Of a DNA stretch of 29,098 nt, positions 21,965-29,098 are shown one piece after another. The translations under genes were made by a program, and so were the position numbers. Where the stretch lies: positions 1 through 29,098 of the forward strand of contig CANIBQ010000064.1 of NCBI GenBank assembly GCA_947465645.1, in the 5' to 3' direction. The DNA comes from Acidobacteriota bacterium. GTDB taxonomy: Bacteria > Acidobacteriota > Vicinamibacteria > Vicinamibacterales > UBA2999. Numbering within the stretch: position 1 is the stretch's first letter; every line of letters starts with the position of its first letter. The notes under the pieces were generated by a model. That model worked only from the letters and a program-made list of their open reading frames with translations, did no database searches and was not told the origin of the DNA.

Positions 21965-23159
21965 ATTCCGCCGGCGGATTGGCGACCGTCACGGTCTTCG
22001 ACGTCGTCTGGCTCTGCCCGCGGTCGTTCGTGACCGTCAACGTGACGGTGTACGTCCTCGCCAGGGAGTAACTGTGAGTCGGCGTCACGCCGGAACCCCG
22101 GCTGCCGTCCCCGAAGTCCCACGAATAGCTTCCATTCGTAATGGTCGATGACGAGGCATTGAAGAACACCGTGTCTTCAATGAGGGGGTCGGTTGGGGAG
22201 AAGACGAAGTTCGCGGACCCGGCTGGCAGGGTCGTCGATATCGTGACCTGCTGCGACGTCGTGGCTGTCAGCCCTGTGTCGCTCGTGACCGTGAGCCTGA
22301 TCGCGAACGTACCTCCCCGCGTGTAACGGTGGGTCGCTGACATGCCGGCGCCGGTTGTCCCGTCGCCAAAGTCCCACGCATACGTCGCGCCCTGGGCCGG
22401 AGCGCCAGGGCCGCCTGGGAATGGGTTACCAGGACCGCCGGGGACGGGCGTAGCGTTGGCAGTAAAGATCACGTCCTGATTGATCGCCGGAAGTCTCGGC
22501 GAGTACGTGAAATTCGCCGTCTGCGGCGGCAGCGTCGTCGACACGTTGATCGTCCTGGACGATGACGCGGTTGCCCGGTTGTCGCTCGTGACCGTCAACG
22601 TGATGGTGAAGGTGCCTCCCCGCGCGTAGCGGTGCGTCGTGGTGACGCCTGAGCCGGGCGGCGTCTGGTCTCCAAAGTCCCACGCGTACGTCCCGTTGCT
22701 CGAAGTCGAGGCAGAGGCGTTGAAGGAGACATCCTGGTTGAGGGTCGGGTTGGTCGGGGAGTTCGTAAACCGAGCCACCGTCGCGACCGTGCTCGGAAAG
22801 TCCTCGACGGTGAACGAGACGTATGTCGCCGTGTCCTTCGAGAGGGTAATGCTCTTTTCGTTCGAGAGCATTCCGCTCCTGGTATCCCGTGCCGTGAACG
22901 TCACGTCCGCCTGCGGCGTCGGAGCGACGCCGTTGTTGAACACGTTGCCGTTCGACTCCTGGAGCGTGAGGCTGAATGACTGGGTCTGTCCCGCGGCGAC
23001 CTGGCCTACCGCGTTGCCGTTAGCCAGCGCCTGAATCGCGTTGGCCGTCCGGTTCACCACGATGACGGGAAAGGCCGACTCGTACTTGCCGGTACACCCG
23101 GACAGGACGAGCGCGGCAAGCACTCCGGCGGCACGAAGGCGCGCACGCGTCAAGGACAT
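21963..23159 (-). CDS. lipoprotein with three PKD domains
   Basis: The 398-residue product has a signal peptide ending LVLSGC (Cys22), a clear lipobox, so it is membrane-anchored. A novel-looking ~100-residue region is followed by three PKD (immunoglobulin-like) domains at about 130-210, 218-308 and 315-398. Each has a YAWDFGD or YSWDFGD core and a TFTITLTVTSD or YTVTLTVTND ending. PKD domains mediate protein or carbohydrate contacts on extracellular proteins. The second domain carries a Gly/Pro-rich insertion (PVPGGPGNPFPGGPGAPA). The repeated domains are visible in DNA as recurring AAAGTCCCACGC-like segments. ATG at 23159 starts directly at the signal peptide; an upstream in-frame ATG lies next to heptamer repeat DNA and is rejected. 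It is convergent with the Tad operon; a role with the pilus is possible but unsupported. Confidence 0.85.
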   Translation of the reverse strand: MSLTRARLRAAGVLAALVLSGCTGKYESAFPVIVVNRTANAIQALANGNAVGQVAAGQTQSFSLTLQESNGNVFNNGVAPTPQADVTFTARDTRSGMLSNEKSITLSKDTATYVSFTVEDFPSTVATVARFTNSPTNPTLNQDVSFNASASTSSNGTYAWDFGDQTPPGSGVTTTHRYARGGTFTITLTVTSDNRATASSSRTINVSTTLPPQTANFTYSPRLPAINQDVIFTANATPVPGGPGNPFPGGPGAPAQGATYAWDFGDGTTGAGMSATHRYTRGGTFAIRLTVTSDTGLTATTSQQVTISTTLPAGSANFVFSPTDPLIEDTVFFNASSSTITNGSYSWDFGDGSRGSGVTPTHSYSLARTYTVTLTVTNDRGQSQTTSKTVTVANPPAE

Positions 23160-23182
23160 GGGATGCTCAGATTTTATCCGCC

Positions 23183-23210
23183 AAAGCCCAAAGCCCAAAG
23201 CCCAAAGCCT
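23183..23210. repeat. tandem AAAGCCC heptamer, four units
   Basis: AAAGCCC is repeated at 23183-23189, 23190-23196 and 23197-23203, with AAAGCCT at 23204-23210. The last unit contributes to the TAG stop of the metallo-beta-lactamase gene. The tract lies between that stop and the PKD lipoprotein start. Confidence 0.8.
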
Positions 23211-24831
23211 AGTTCGTCCTCGCCGCGTTCTGGAACAGCTTCATGAAGTCGTCGTTGCTCCCCGGGCGGCCGTGCGCGGGCACGTGCTGGACGACGTCGA
23301 GCTTTAGTTTCCGGATGTTTTGCTGCAGCGTCTTCATGGTCGCCGTGGGCATCGGCGTCGGCGCGCCCGGCGCCGGAGGCGAGTAGAGGTCCGAGTTGAA
23401 CAGGATCTTTTCCTTGGGAAGGTAGGCGATCAGCATGTCCAGGCTGTGATTGCCCTGCCGGTAGGAGGGATCGCCGAGCTCGTACGCCATGTCCTGCAGG
23501 TGGTTGATCTGCAGGATCCGCTCGCCGTCGGTGACCACGTAGGTGGCCGTCCCGCGCGCTTCGCCGCCCACGGTCTCGATCGGCGCCGGCCGCCTGCTGA
23601 TCATGTACATCGGGTTGTAGATCGCCAGCCGGTCGGGCTTCAGCGTCCACGGCGCCGGGTAAAAGGGGATCTCCAGGTAGTAGGGCTTGTTCGTCTCGTG
23701 GGTCACGATCGTGGTGCCCTGCGAGAGATACGTCCGGAGGCCACCCATGTGATCCATGTGGTGATGCGTGTTGACGAGGTACCGCACCAGCTTGCCAGGC
23801 GTCAGCCGTTCGACTTCCGCGATCACCGCGAGCGACCGCTCCTCGTTGTTGGGCGCCTCGACCACGGCGGAGAAGTCCTTGAACTCCACCAGCATGCTGT
23901 TGTGCGAGCCGCCGCCGAGCAGCCAGACACCTTCGGCGAGCTTCTGGCTCTCGACCCGTACGGGCGCCAGCGTCGCGTTCCGCACCACATCTGGCACCGG
24001 GATCGCGGCGACGGGGACGTTCACCTTTACGTCCGAGACCTTGTACTCGTAGAAGTTGTGCGCCGGGTTGAGTCGTGGGTCGCCGTGGTGGACGTGGAGC
24101 AGCAGCGGAAACTTCACGCCGCCGAAATCCTTGTACTGCGTGTAGCGCATCTCGTAGTCCATGTCGCCGTAGACGGGATTGGGAATCCAGGTGTCCACGA
24201 GCTCCACGAGACCCTGATCGTTGATCGTCAGGTTCATCTTGTACTTCCCGAGGATCGGGAAGGAGACGATCGTCACCGTGCGTCCAAACTGCGAGAGGCC
24301 GAAGTCTGACGCGCCGACGATCGGCAGCGTGATGGCCGTCGCGGCCGATCCCGCGGCCAGCGCGGCCTTCAAGGCGCCGTGCGGCGTGAGCGCGAGCTCG
24401 AGCTGGCGCACGTCGTTCCACGGCACACCATCGAGATAGAGGCGGGTGAAGGGAACAGCCGCGCCGGCGGGGTTCACGTTCCACGCATATCCGCCGCTGA
24501 GCACCTGGTTCATGCGCTGGTCGGCGCGCGGGTTGCGGCCTTGCAGCGGGTAGCTGCCATCCTTGCGGATGAACTCTTCGCGAGACGACCTGGCGTCGTA
24601 GTCGATCGTGCGCACGTACTCGGCCACTTCGTAGTGCGGCCAGTCTTCCTCGAGGCCGTAGGTCTGGCCGATGTCCGACGACCAGCCGGTCGCCGAGATC
24701 TGGATCGTCTTCGGGTCGCCCATCGCCTTGAGCGACGCCTGCAACGCGGCGAGAGCGTCGGTGCTCTGCGCGGCGGGAGCTCCCGCCGACAGGGCCAGCA
24801 GCGCGACGACGATCGACAGACGACGTACCAT
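23209..24831 (-). CDS. secreted metallo-beta-lactamase-fold hydrolase with extra N-terminal domain
   Basis: The 540-residue product has a signal peptide (about 1-21, cut near APAAQ), so it acts in the periplasm or outside. Residues 25-290 are a beta-rich domain of unknown role that recalls outer-membrane lipoprotein-carrier folds. Residues 295-535 are an MBL-fold domain: HHHMDH (356-361) supplies the zinc ligands, with later ligands probably His462 (QGNHSLD), Asp481 (FNSDLY) and His520 (PAHGRP). LVNTHHHMDHMGGL is the canonical motif, so the protein is likely catalytic. The substrate is unknown; resemblance to SoxH/quinoprotein-relay or lactamase-like subfamilies is not close enough to name. 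A strong AGGAGGAA box precedes the ATG at 24831. It lies 49 bp before the PKD lipoprotein gene on the same strand. Confidence 0.87.
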   Translation of the reverse strand: MVRRLSIVVALLALSAGAPAAQSTDALAALQASLKAMGDPKTIQISATGWSSDIGQTYGLEEDWPHYEVAEYVRTIDYDARSSREEFIRKDGSYPLQGRNPRADQRMNQVLSGGYAWNVNPAGAAVPFTRLYLDGVPWNDVRQLELALTPHGALKAALAAGSAATAITLPIVGASDFGLSQFGRTVTIVSFPILGKYKMNLTINDQGLVELVDTWIPNPVYGDMDYEMRYTQYKDFGGVKFPLLLHVHHGDPRLNPAHNFYEYKVSDVKVNVPVAAIPVPDVVRNATLAPVRVESQKLAEGVWLLGGGSHNSMLVEFKDFSAVVEAPNNEERSLAVIAEVERLTPGKLVRYLVNTHHHMDHMGGLRTYLSQGTTIVTHETNKPYYLEIPFYPAPWTLKPDRLAIYNPMYMISRRPAPIETVGGEARGTATYVVTDGERILQINHLQDMAYELGDPSYRQGNHSLDMLIAYLPKEKILFNSDLYSPPAPGAPTPMPTATMKTLQQNIRKLKLDVVQHVPAHGRPGSNDDFMKLFQNAARTN

Positions 24832-25146
24832 ACAGACGTTCCTCCTGAGAATGGAATGGGCGGTAGTCTGGCATGGGCCGCAGGTTTCTCAAAGCCTCGG
24901 CGCCGTGCGCGCATCGGGCAGCGATGACCCCGCCAAACACCAGGCGTAGTTGCGATGCGGCGCGGACCTTCACGGTCCGCGAGTCTAGGCGCGCGATCAT
25001 CAGAGGGGACAAACACCGGCGTTTGCTCGACTAGTATCGGCAGCGGGCGGACGCCTGGCTTCGGAACGCCGTTTACCGACCCGATACTCGGCCCCGACGC
25101 TACTCACGCCCTGCCGGCAACTGACAACTGACCACTCCCGTGGAGC
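24832..25146. other. 315-bp divergent intergenic region rich in dyads, no gene
   Basis: No credible coding frame is seen. The region holds a CGCATCG/CGATGCG dyad (24910-24916, 24953-24959), a perfect 8-bp hairpin (24961-24981), an imperfect direct repeat CAAACACC(A)GGCG (24934-24946 and 25010-25021), a near-palindrome CAAACACCGGCGTTTG (25010-25025), and a perfect 8-bp inverted pair AGTATCGG/CCGATACT (25033-25040, 25081-25088). It must contain promoters for the leftward MBL gene and the rightward porin gene. Candidate -10 boxes (TAGTAT 25032, GATACT 25083) are weak. Confidence 0.6.
24961..24981. repeat. perfect 8-bp hairpin CGCGGACC-TTCAC-GGTCCGCG
   Basis: A perfect 8-bp stem with a five-base loop lies in the divergent region. 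It has no adjacent U-run and lies upstream of both flanking genes, so it is unlikely to be a terminator for either. It may be a dispersed palindromic word or a protein-binding site. Confidence 0.55.
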
Positions 25147-26478
25147 GTGCCCGTGCGCCATCGATCTCTCTTCCTGCTTGGAATGGCTGTCTTCGCGGGA
25201 TCTGCGCACGCGCAGGAATCCGCGACCCCAGCGCCAAAGCCTCCCGTCGTCAACCGTGCCAACGAAGTCATGCCGGCATGGCTGCGCGTGCGCGGCGAGT
25301 TCCGCGAGCGGGTGGAAGGATTCGACAACGCAGGATTCAACGAGAGCCGCGACGACATGTATTTCCTGTCGCGCTTCCGGTTCAATGCGGCCACGACATC
25401 CAGGTACGTCGGCACCACCGTGCAGGTACAGGACGCGCGCGTGGCAAAGAAGAGCGTGGGCCCGACCGGCGCGCCTTTCAAGACGCCGTTCGATCTGCGA
25501 ATGGCGTTTGCCGACGTCGGCACGGCCAACAGCCGCGTCATCGCCCGGGTCGGACGCCAGGAGCTCGCGTTCGGCGACCAGCGGCTGGTCGGCCCCTCCA
25601 ACTGGACGAACGCGGGGCGGACGTTCGACGCCGCGAAGGTCACGTTCAAGACGCCGGCGGTGCAGCTCGACCTCTTCGGCGCATCCGTCGTCCGCATCCT
25701 CGACGGCGAATTCGACAAGAGCGGCAACGGCAACCGGTTCGCCGGGGCGTATGCGACGAGCGCGAAGATCATTCCGAAGGGATCAGTCGATCCGTACGTG
25801 TTCTTCCGGCGCGACGTGAACCAGCGGGCCGAAAGCGGAACGCTCGGCTCGTTGAGCCAGGTCACGACCGGGGCACGCTTCGCTGGCCGGATGCCGGCGC
25901 GGCTCGACTACAACGTCGAGATGGACATCCAGGCCGGATCGCTCGGCCCCGACAGCGTCAGTGCCTGGGCGGGCCACTGGCAACTGCGCGAAACCATTCC
26001 CGGCAAGCTGACACCGCACATCACCGCCGAATACAACTTCGCGTCGGGCGACGAAGATCCGGCAGACGGCACGCGCGGCACCTTCGAGCAGTTGTACGCG
26101 ACGGCTCACGACAAGTACGGCCTGGCCGACCAGGTCGGCTGGCGCAACATCCACGACGTGCGGCTGGGATTCGACATCTCGCCGTTCAGCGCGACGCCGA
26201 TCACCGTGAACTACCACTCCTACTGGCTTGCCGAGAGCCGCGACGCGCTCTACGCCGCCAGCGGCGCCGCGCTGGCGCGCATCCCCGCGGGCGCGGCGAG
26301 CCGGAAAGTCGGCCAGGAGATCGACGTCCAGGTGTCGCGTCCCCTGAGCCAGCAGCTCGCGTTCGCCGCCGGCTACTCGCACCTGTTCGCGGGTCCCTTT
26401 CTCAAGGAGGCGACTCCCGGCCGGTCCTACACAGGCCCGTTCGTCATGCTCACCTATGTGTTTCTCGCGGAGAAGTAG
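25147..26478 (+). CDS. alginate-export-family outer-membrane beta-barrel
   Basis: The 443-residue product has a signal peptide (about 1-22, cut at SAHA-Q) and then an alginate_exp-type barrel beginning PAWLRVRGEFRERVEGFDN. Alternating beta-strands are visible throughout, including FDLRMAFADVGTANSRVIARVGRQELAFGDQRLVGPSNWTNAGRTFD split over several strands, a landmark of this family. It ends YVFLAEK rather than in Phe. Related proteins are AlgE-like anion-selective porins, or unassigned porins in non-alginate producers. No alginate polymerase or epimerase gene is in the window, so alginate transport is not supported. Start is GTG at 25147 at the signal peptide. The following gene begins at the base after its stop, giving a two-gene operon. 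Confidence 0.85.
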   Translation: MPVRHRSLFLLGMAVFAGSAHAQESATPAPKPPVVNRANEVMPAWLRVRGEFRERVEGFDNAGFNESRDDMYFLSRFRFNAATTSRYVGTTVQVQDARVAKKSVGPTGAPFKTPFDLRMAFADVGTANSRVIARVGRQELAFGDQRLVGPSNWTNAGRTFDAAKVTFKTPAVQLDLFGASVVRILDGEFDKSGNGNRFAGAYATSAKIIPKGSVDPYVFFRRDVNQRAESGTLGSLSQVTTGARFAGRMPARLDYNVEMDIQAGSLGPDSVSAWAGHWQLRETIPGKLTPHITAEYNFASGDEDPADGTRGTFEQLYATAHDKYGLADQVGWRNIHDVRLGFDISPFSATPITVNYHSYWLAESRDALYAASGAALARIPAGAASRKVGQEIDVQVSRPLSQQLAFAAGYSHLFAGPFLKEATPGRSYTGPFVMLTYVFLAEK

Positions 26479-28851
26479 ATGAAGCGCGAAGTCGGGGTAA
26501 GATTGCGCTTCCACCCCGCCGGGTTCCGATTCTTGATGTTTCGTTCTGCTGCACTCCTCGCCTTCTGTGCCGTACTGACTGCTCCGGCGAGCGTCGCGGC
26601 GCAAACCGCACTCGCGACGGTCATCGCGCCGTCCTCGAATGCGGTTGACGAGCTCCCGGCCGGCTTCGAAGGTCCGCCTGCTCCGGTTCTTCCCCAGACC
26701 GTTTCACGCGACGACGCCGGCCACGTGGTGGTCCGCGCGATTCGCCTGACGTCGCCGTTTCGCCTCGACGGCAAGCTCGACGAGGCGGTCTACGGCGAGA
26801 ACACGCCCGCGTCCGATTTCCTCCAGACCGAACCGACGCAGGGCGCGCCTGCCACCGAGAAGACCGAGATCTGGGTGTTCTTCGACGACAAGAACATCTA
26901 CATCGGGGGACGGATGTGGGAGACGCAGCCCGAGCGCATGGTCGTGAACGAGATGCGGAAGGACAGTCCCAACGCGTTTCAGAACGAGAGCCTCACCGTC
27001 GTGCTCGATACGTTCTACGACCGCCGGAACGGCGTCGGCTTCCTGATCAATCCGATTGGCGGGCGGCAGGACGGGCAGGTCACCAATGAGAGGTGGAATC
27101 GCGACTGGAACACGATTTTCGACTTCGGGGTCGGCACCTTCGATGGCGGATGGACCGCGGAGCTCGCGATCCCGTTCAAGTCGCTGCGCTATCGTCCTGG
27201 CGCGTCGCAACTCTGGGGACTGAACGCGCGGCGCGTGAACAAGTGGAAGAATGAAACCTCGCACCTGGTGGACACCGGCACGGCGATCGCCACCGGAGCG
27301 GTCTACCGGATGTCACGCGCAGCCACGGTGGTGGGGCTCGAGGTGCCGTCAGGCGCAAAGAACATCGACATCAAGCCATATGCCACGTCCAACCTGACGA
27401 CCGATCGCAACGCGCGGCCGAGCATCGCCAACGACATTGGCGCCGACGCCGGTGTCGACGTCAAGTACGGCGTGACGCAGAATCTCACCGCCGATTTCAC
27501 CTACAACACCGATTTCGCGCAGGTCGAGGCCGACGAGCAGCAGGTCAATCTCACCAGGTTCAGCCTGTTCTTTCCGGAGAAGCGCGATTTCTTCCTGGAA
27601 AACCCCGGCCTGTTCGCCTTTGGCGGCGTCACCGTCAACAACGGCCAGCCGAGCAGCGAGGCACCGATGCTCTTCTACAGCCGCCGCATCGGCTTGAACC
27701 AGGGGCGCGTGGTGCCGCTCAATGCCGGCGCGCGGCTGACCGGCCGCGTCGGACGCTACGCCGTCGGCCTCATGAACATCCAGACCGGCGAGGAAGACGT
27801 CTCGCAATCGCGGTCGACCAACTTTTCGCTGGTGCGCGTCAAGCGCGACCTGCTGCGCAAGAGCAGCATCGGCCTGATCGCCACCGGCCGATCGATCAAC
27901 ACGAGCGGCAGCGGCTCGAACGTGGTGTACGGCGTCGATGGGGCGTTTTCGTTTTTCGAGGACGTCTTCTTCGATACCTACTGGGCAAAGACGCAGACCA
28001 CCGGCCTGTCGGGCGACGACACCAGCTATCGTGGCGCGTTCTCCTACACCGGCGATCGCTATGGGCTCGACCTGGAGCGGCTGTCGGTCGGCAGTCATTT
28101 CAACCCGGAAGTCGGCTTCGTTCGCCGCTATGACATGCGCCGGAACCTGGCGGTGGCGCGCTTCAGTCCTCGGCCGCGCAACAGCAAGCTGGTGCGGAAA
28201 TACGTGTCCCAGGGATCGATCGACTACGTCGAGAACGGCGCCGGGCGGCTCGAGACGCGCGACAGCGAGGCGCAGTTCGGCCTCGAGTTCCAGAACAGCG
28301 ATCGCCTCACCGCCACCTACAACAGTTCGTATGAATTCCTGCCGCGGCCGTTCCGCATCGCGCCGGGGATCGTGCTGCCGGTGAATGGCTACAACTCCAA
28401 CAAGGTGCGGCTGACGCACTCGCTTGGCAACCAGCGCGTGATGTCGGGCAACGCCTTTGTCGAGCACGGATCGTTCTACAGCGGTCACCGCACGACCTTC
28501 GGCCTCAACGGCGGACGCCTGAAGGTGACGTCGCAGTTTGCGGTGGAGCCGACCTACTCGATTAACACGGTCACGCTCGCCGAGGGCGCATTCACCACGC
28601 ATCTCCTCGGCTCACGGGTCACCTACTCGATGACGCCGCTGATGTTCGCCAGCGCGCTGATGCAGTACAACTCGACCAACCACCTGATGTCGGCCAACGC
28701 ACGGCTGCGGTGGGAGTATGCGCCCGGCAGCGAGCTCTTCGTCGTCTACAACGAAGAGCGCGACACGCTCGACGGCCTCAACGCTCCGCGCTTCCCGGAG
28801 CTCGCGAACCGCTCGTTCATCATCAAGATCAACCGGCTGCTGCGCTTCTAG
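26479..28851 (+). CDS. CBM9-like / DUF5916 outer-membrane beta-barrel protein
   Basis: The 790-residue product has a signal peptide (helix FRSAALLAFCAVLTAPASVAA about 21-41). A carbohydrate-binding family 9-like domain follows (about 84-265; FRLDGKLDEAVYG, then EIWVFFDDKNIYIGGRM and FLINPIGGRQDGQ). The long DUF5916 region then runs to the C-terminus, with TADFTYNTDFAQVEADEQQVN, FFPEKRDFFLENPGLF and many beta-strands, ending RLLRF; a final Phe is typical of outer-membrane barrels. Function of the family is unknown; glycan binding is suggested by the CBM9 fold only. ATG 26479 follows the porin stop directly and has GGAG six bases upstream. ATG 26536 would begin right at the signal peptide (771 residues) and is the alternative. 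Confidence 0.85.
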   Translation: MKREVGVRLRFHPAGFRFLMFRSAALLAFCAVLTAPASVAAQTALATVIAPSSNAVDELPAGFEGPPAPVLPQTVSRDDAGHVVVRAIRLTSPFRLDGKLDEAVYGENTPASDFLQTEPTQGAPATEKTEIWVFFDDKNIYIGGRMWETQPERMVVNEMRKDSPNAFQNESLTVVLDTFYDRRNGVGFLINPIGGRQDGQVTNERWNRDWNTIFDFGVGTFDGGWTAELAIPFKSLRYRPGASQLWGLNARRVNKWKNETSHLVDTGTAIATGAVYRMSRAATVVGLEVPSGAKNIDIKPYATSNLTTDRNARPSIANDIGADAGVDVKYGVTQNLTADFTYNTDFAQVEADEQQVNLTRFSLFFPEKRDFFLENPGLFAFGGVTVNNGQPSSEAPMLFYSRRIGLNQGRVVPLNAGARLTGRVGRYAVGLMNIQTGEEDVSQSRSTNFSLVRVKRDLLRKSSIGLIATGRSINTSGSGSNVVYGVDGAFSFFEDVFFDTYWAKTQTTGLSGDDTSYRGAFSYTGDRYGLDLERLSVGSHFNPEVGFVRRYDMRRNLAVARFSPRPRNSKLVRKYVSQGSIDYVENGAGRLETRDSEAQFGLEFQNSDRLTATYNSSYEFLPRPFRIAPGIVLPVNGYNSNKVRLTHSLGNQRVMSGNAFVEHGSFYSGHRTTFGLNGGRLKVTSQFAVEPTYSINTVTLAEGAFTTHLLGSRVTYSMTPLMFASALMQYNSTNHLMSANARLRWEYAPGSELFVVYNEERDTLDGLNAPRFPELANRSFIIKINRLLRF

Positions 28852-28878
28852 CTAGACCGTTTTCCATTTGTACGTAGT

Positions 28879-28937
28879 GTCCGGCTTCAGCCGGACCGTC
28901 GTGAAAAGCCGACGCCCACAAGGTCCGGCTGAAGCCT
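28879..28937. repeat. inverted pair of GGCTTCAGCCGGACC elements after the DUF5916 gene
   Basis: GTCCGGCTTCAGCCGGAC (28879-28896) is itself palindromic. GGTCCGGCTGAAGCC (28922-28936) repeats the same word in reverse orientation 25 bp on. The pair could fold into one long hairpin and lies between convergent gene ends, so it may act as a bidirectional terminator or as part of a dispersed element. A sister copy is at 205-224. Confidence 0.7.
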
Positions 28938-28967
28938 AATGCCGTTCGGAAATTCGGTGTTCACGAG

Positions 28968-29098
28968 TCACACGAGGTGAAAGGCCAGCGGTCCTTCGAC
29001 CGACTCGGTGTGGAGAAGCCGTGGCCACTTCTTGACGGGCTGGCGGATGGCGCGCGGCACGGTGCGCGACCGCCGGGGGGCGGTGAGGCACCGGCTCA
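28968..29098 (-). CDS. C-terminal end of an unidentified protein (cut by window edge)
   Basis: The last 43 codons of a leftward gene appear to be present, ending with TGA at 28968. The readable residues include RAIRQPVKKWPRLLHTESVEG and then PLAFHLV at the end. Support for coding is that about 38 of 43 codons end in G or C in this frame, clearly more than in the other frame I compared. No family is recognisable from this fragment. It converges on the DUF5916 gene across the inverted palindromes at 28879-28937. Confidence 0.4.
   Translation of the reverse strand, partial: SRCLTAPRRSRTVPRAIRQPVKKWPRLLHTESVEGPLAFHLV

Noticed and set aside
24961..24981. Rho-independent terminator
   Set aside because: The hairpin is strong but has no U-run and lies upstream of both flanking genes, so there is no transcript for it to end.
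25032..25088. Sigma-70 promoters for the porin (TAGTAT, GATACT)
   Set aside because: Matches to -10 are partial and no -35 hexamer fits, so they were left as notes in the intergenic entry.
27349..28602. Minus-strand open frame of about 417 codons opposite the DUF5916 gene
   Set aside because: Antisense to a well-supported barrel gene and without domain features.

Overview
The window is a GC-rich chromosomal segment from a Gram-negative (diderm) bacterium. The evidence for an outer membrane is a secretin, an alginate-export-type barrel, a DUF5916-type barrel ending in Phe, and two lipobox proteins. The codon bias, the gene families and the short dispersed palindromic 'words' (GCCGGCTGAAGCCGGC-like; CCCTCGACTCCGCTCGGG-like) remind me of Acidobacteriota, perhaps Vicinamibacteria. 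That assignment is inference from memory and rests on no database search.

Left part (1-4592). A leftward four-gene cluster runs rhomboid protease with a zinc-ribbon N-terminus, ferritin-like/VIT1 iron exporter (MbfA type), small four-helix membrane protein, and the first 63 codons of prephenate dehydratase (pheA), which leaves the window. Divergent to it is ubiX (flavin prenyltransferase). Then come a leftward coiled-coil protein of unknown function and a rightward small zinc-ribbon protein. These last two share a 41-bp intergenic region carrying a perfect 9-bp inverted repeat.

Middle-left (4605-10644). A leftward, overlapping operon carries an EVE-domain protein, two FtsX-type permeases, a LolD/MacB-type ATPase, and an AttH/CrtC-like lipocalin fused to an FtsX-like first membrane segment. 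This matches the layout known as AttEFGH. It is marked by simple-sequence repeats that have become coding. Head-to-head with the EVE gene, with overlapping start codons, is a Mug-type uracil-DNA glycosylase. Next is an MFS transporter that appears to have lost transmembrane segments 2 to 5.

Centre (10687-21945). A complete-looking Tad/Flp pilus operon runs rightward in ten tightly packed genes: secretin (cpaC/rcpA), Flp prepilin, tadE, cpaB/rcpC, tadG, tadZ/cpaE, tadA/cpaF, tadB, tadC and tadD. A promoter with a perfect TATAAT lies ahead of it. No prepilin peptidase (tadV/cpaA) is present, and the prepilin is about twice the usual size. The products would build a secretion/assembly machine: an inner-membrane platform (TadB, TadC), a motor (TadA), polar positioning (TadZ), an outer-membrane channel (CpaC with CpaB and TadD), and a fibre with its pseudopilins (Flp, TadE, TadG).

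Right part (21963-29098). Two leftward exported proteins come first: a triple-PKD lipoprotein and a secreted metallo-beta-lactamase-fold hydrolase. A 315-bp dyad-rich intergenic region follows. Then come two rightward outer-membrane genes (alginate-export-like porin and DUF5916/CBM9-like barrel), a pair of inverted dispersed palindromes, and the end of a further leftward gene cut by the window edge.

No tRNA, rRNA, CRISPR array, insertion sequence or phage gene was seen. The most unusual points are the extended Flp pilin and missing peptidase, the AttH/FtsX-segment fusion, repeat DNA turned into coding sequence at an operon junction, probable leaderless promoters, and the 9-bp inverted repeat over a start codon.
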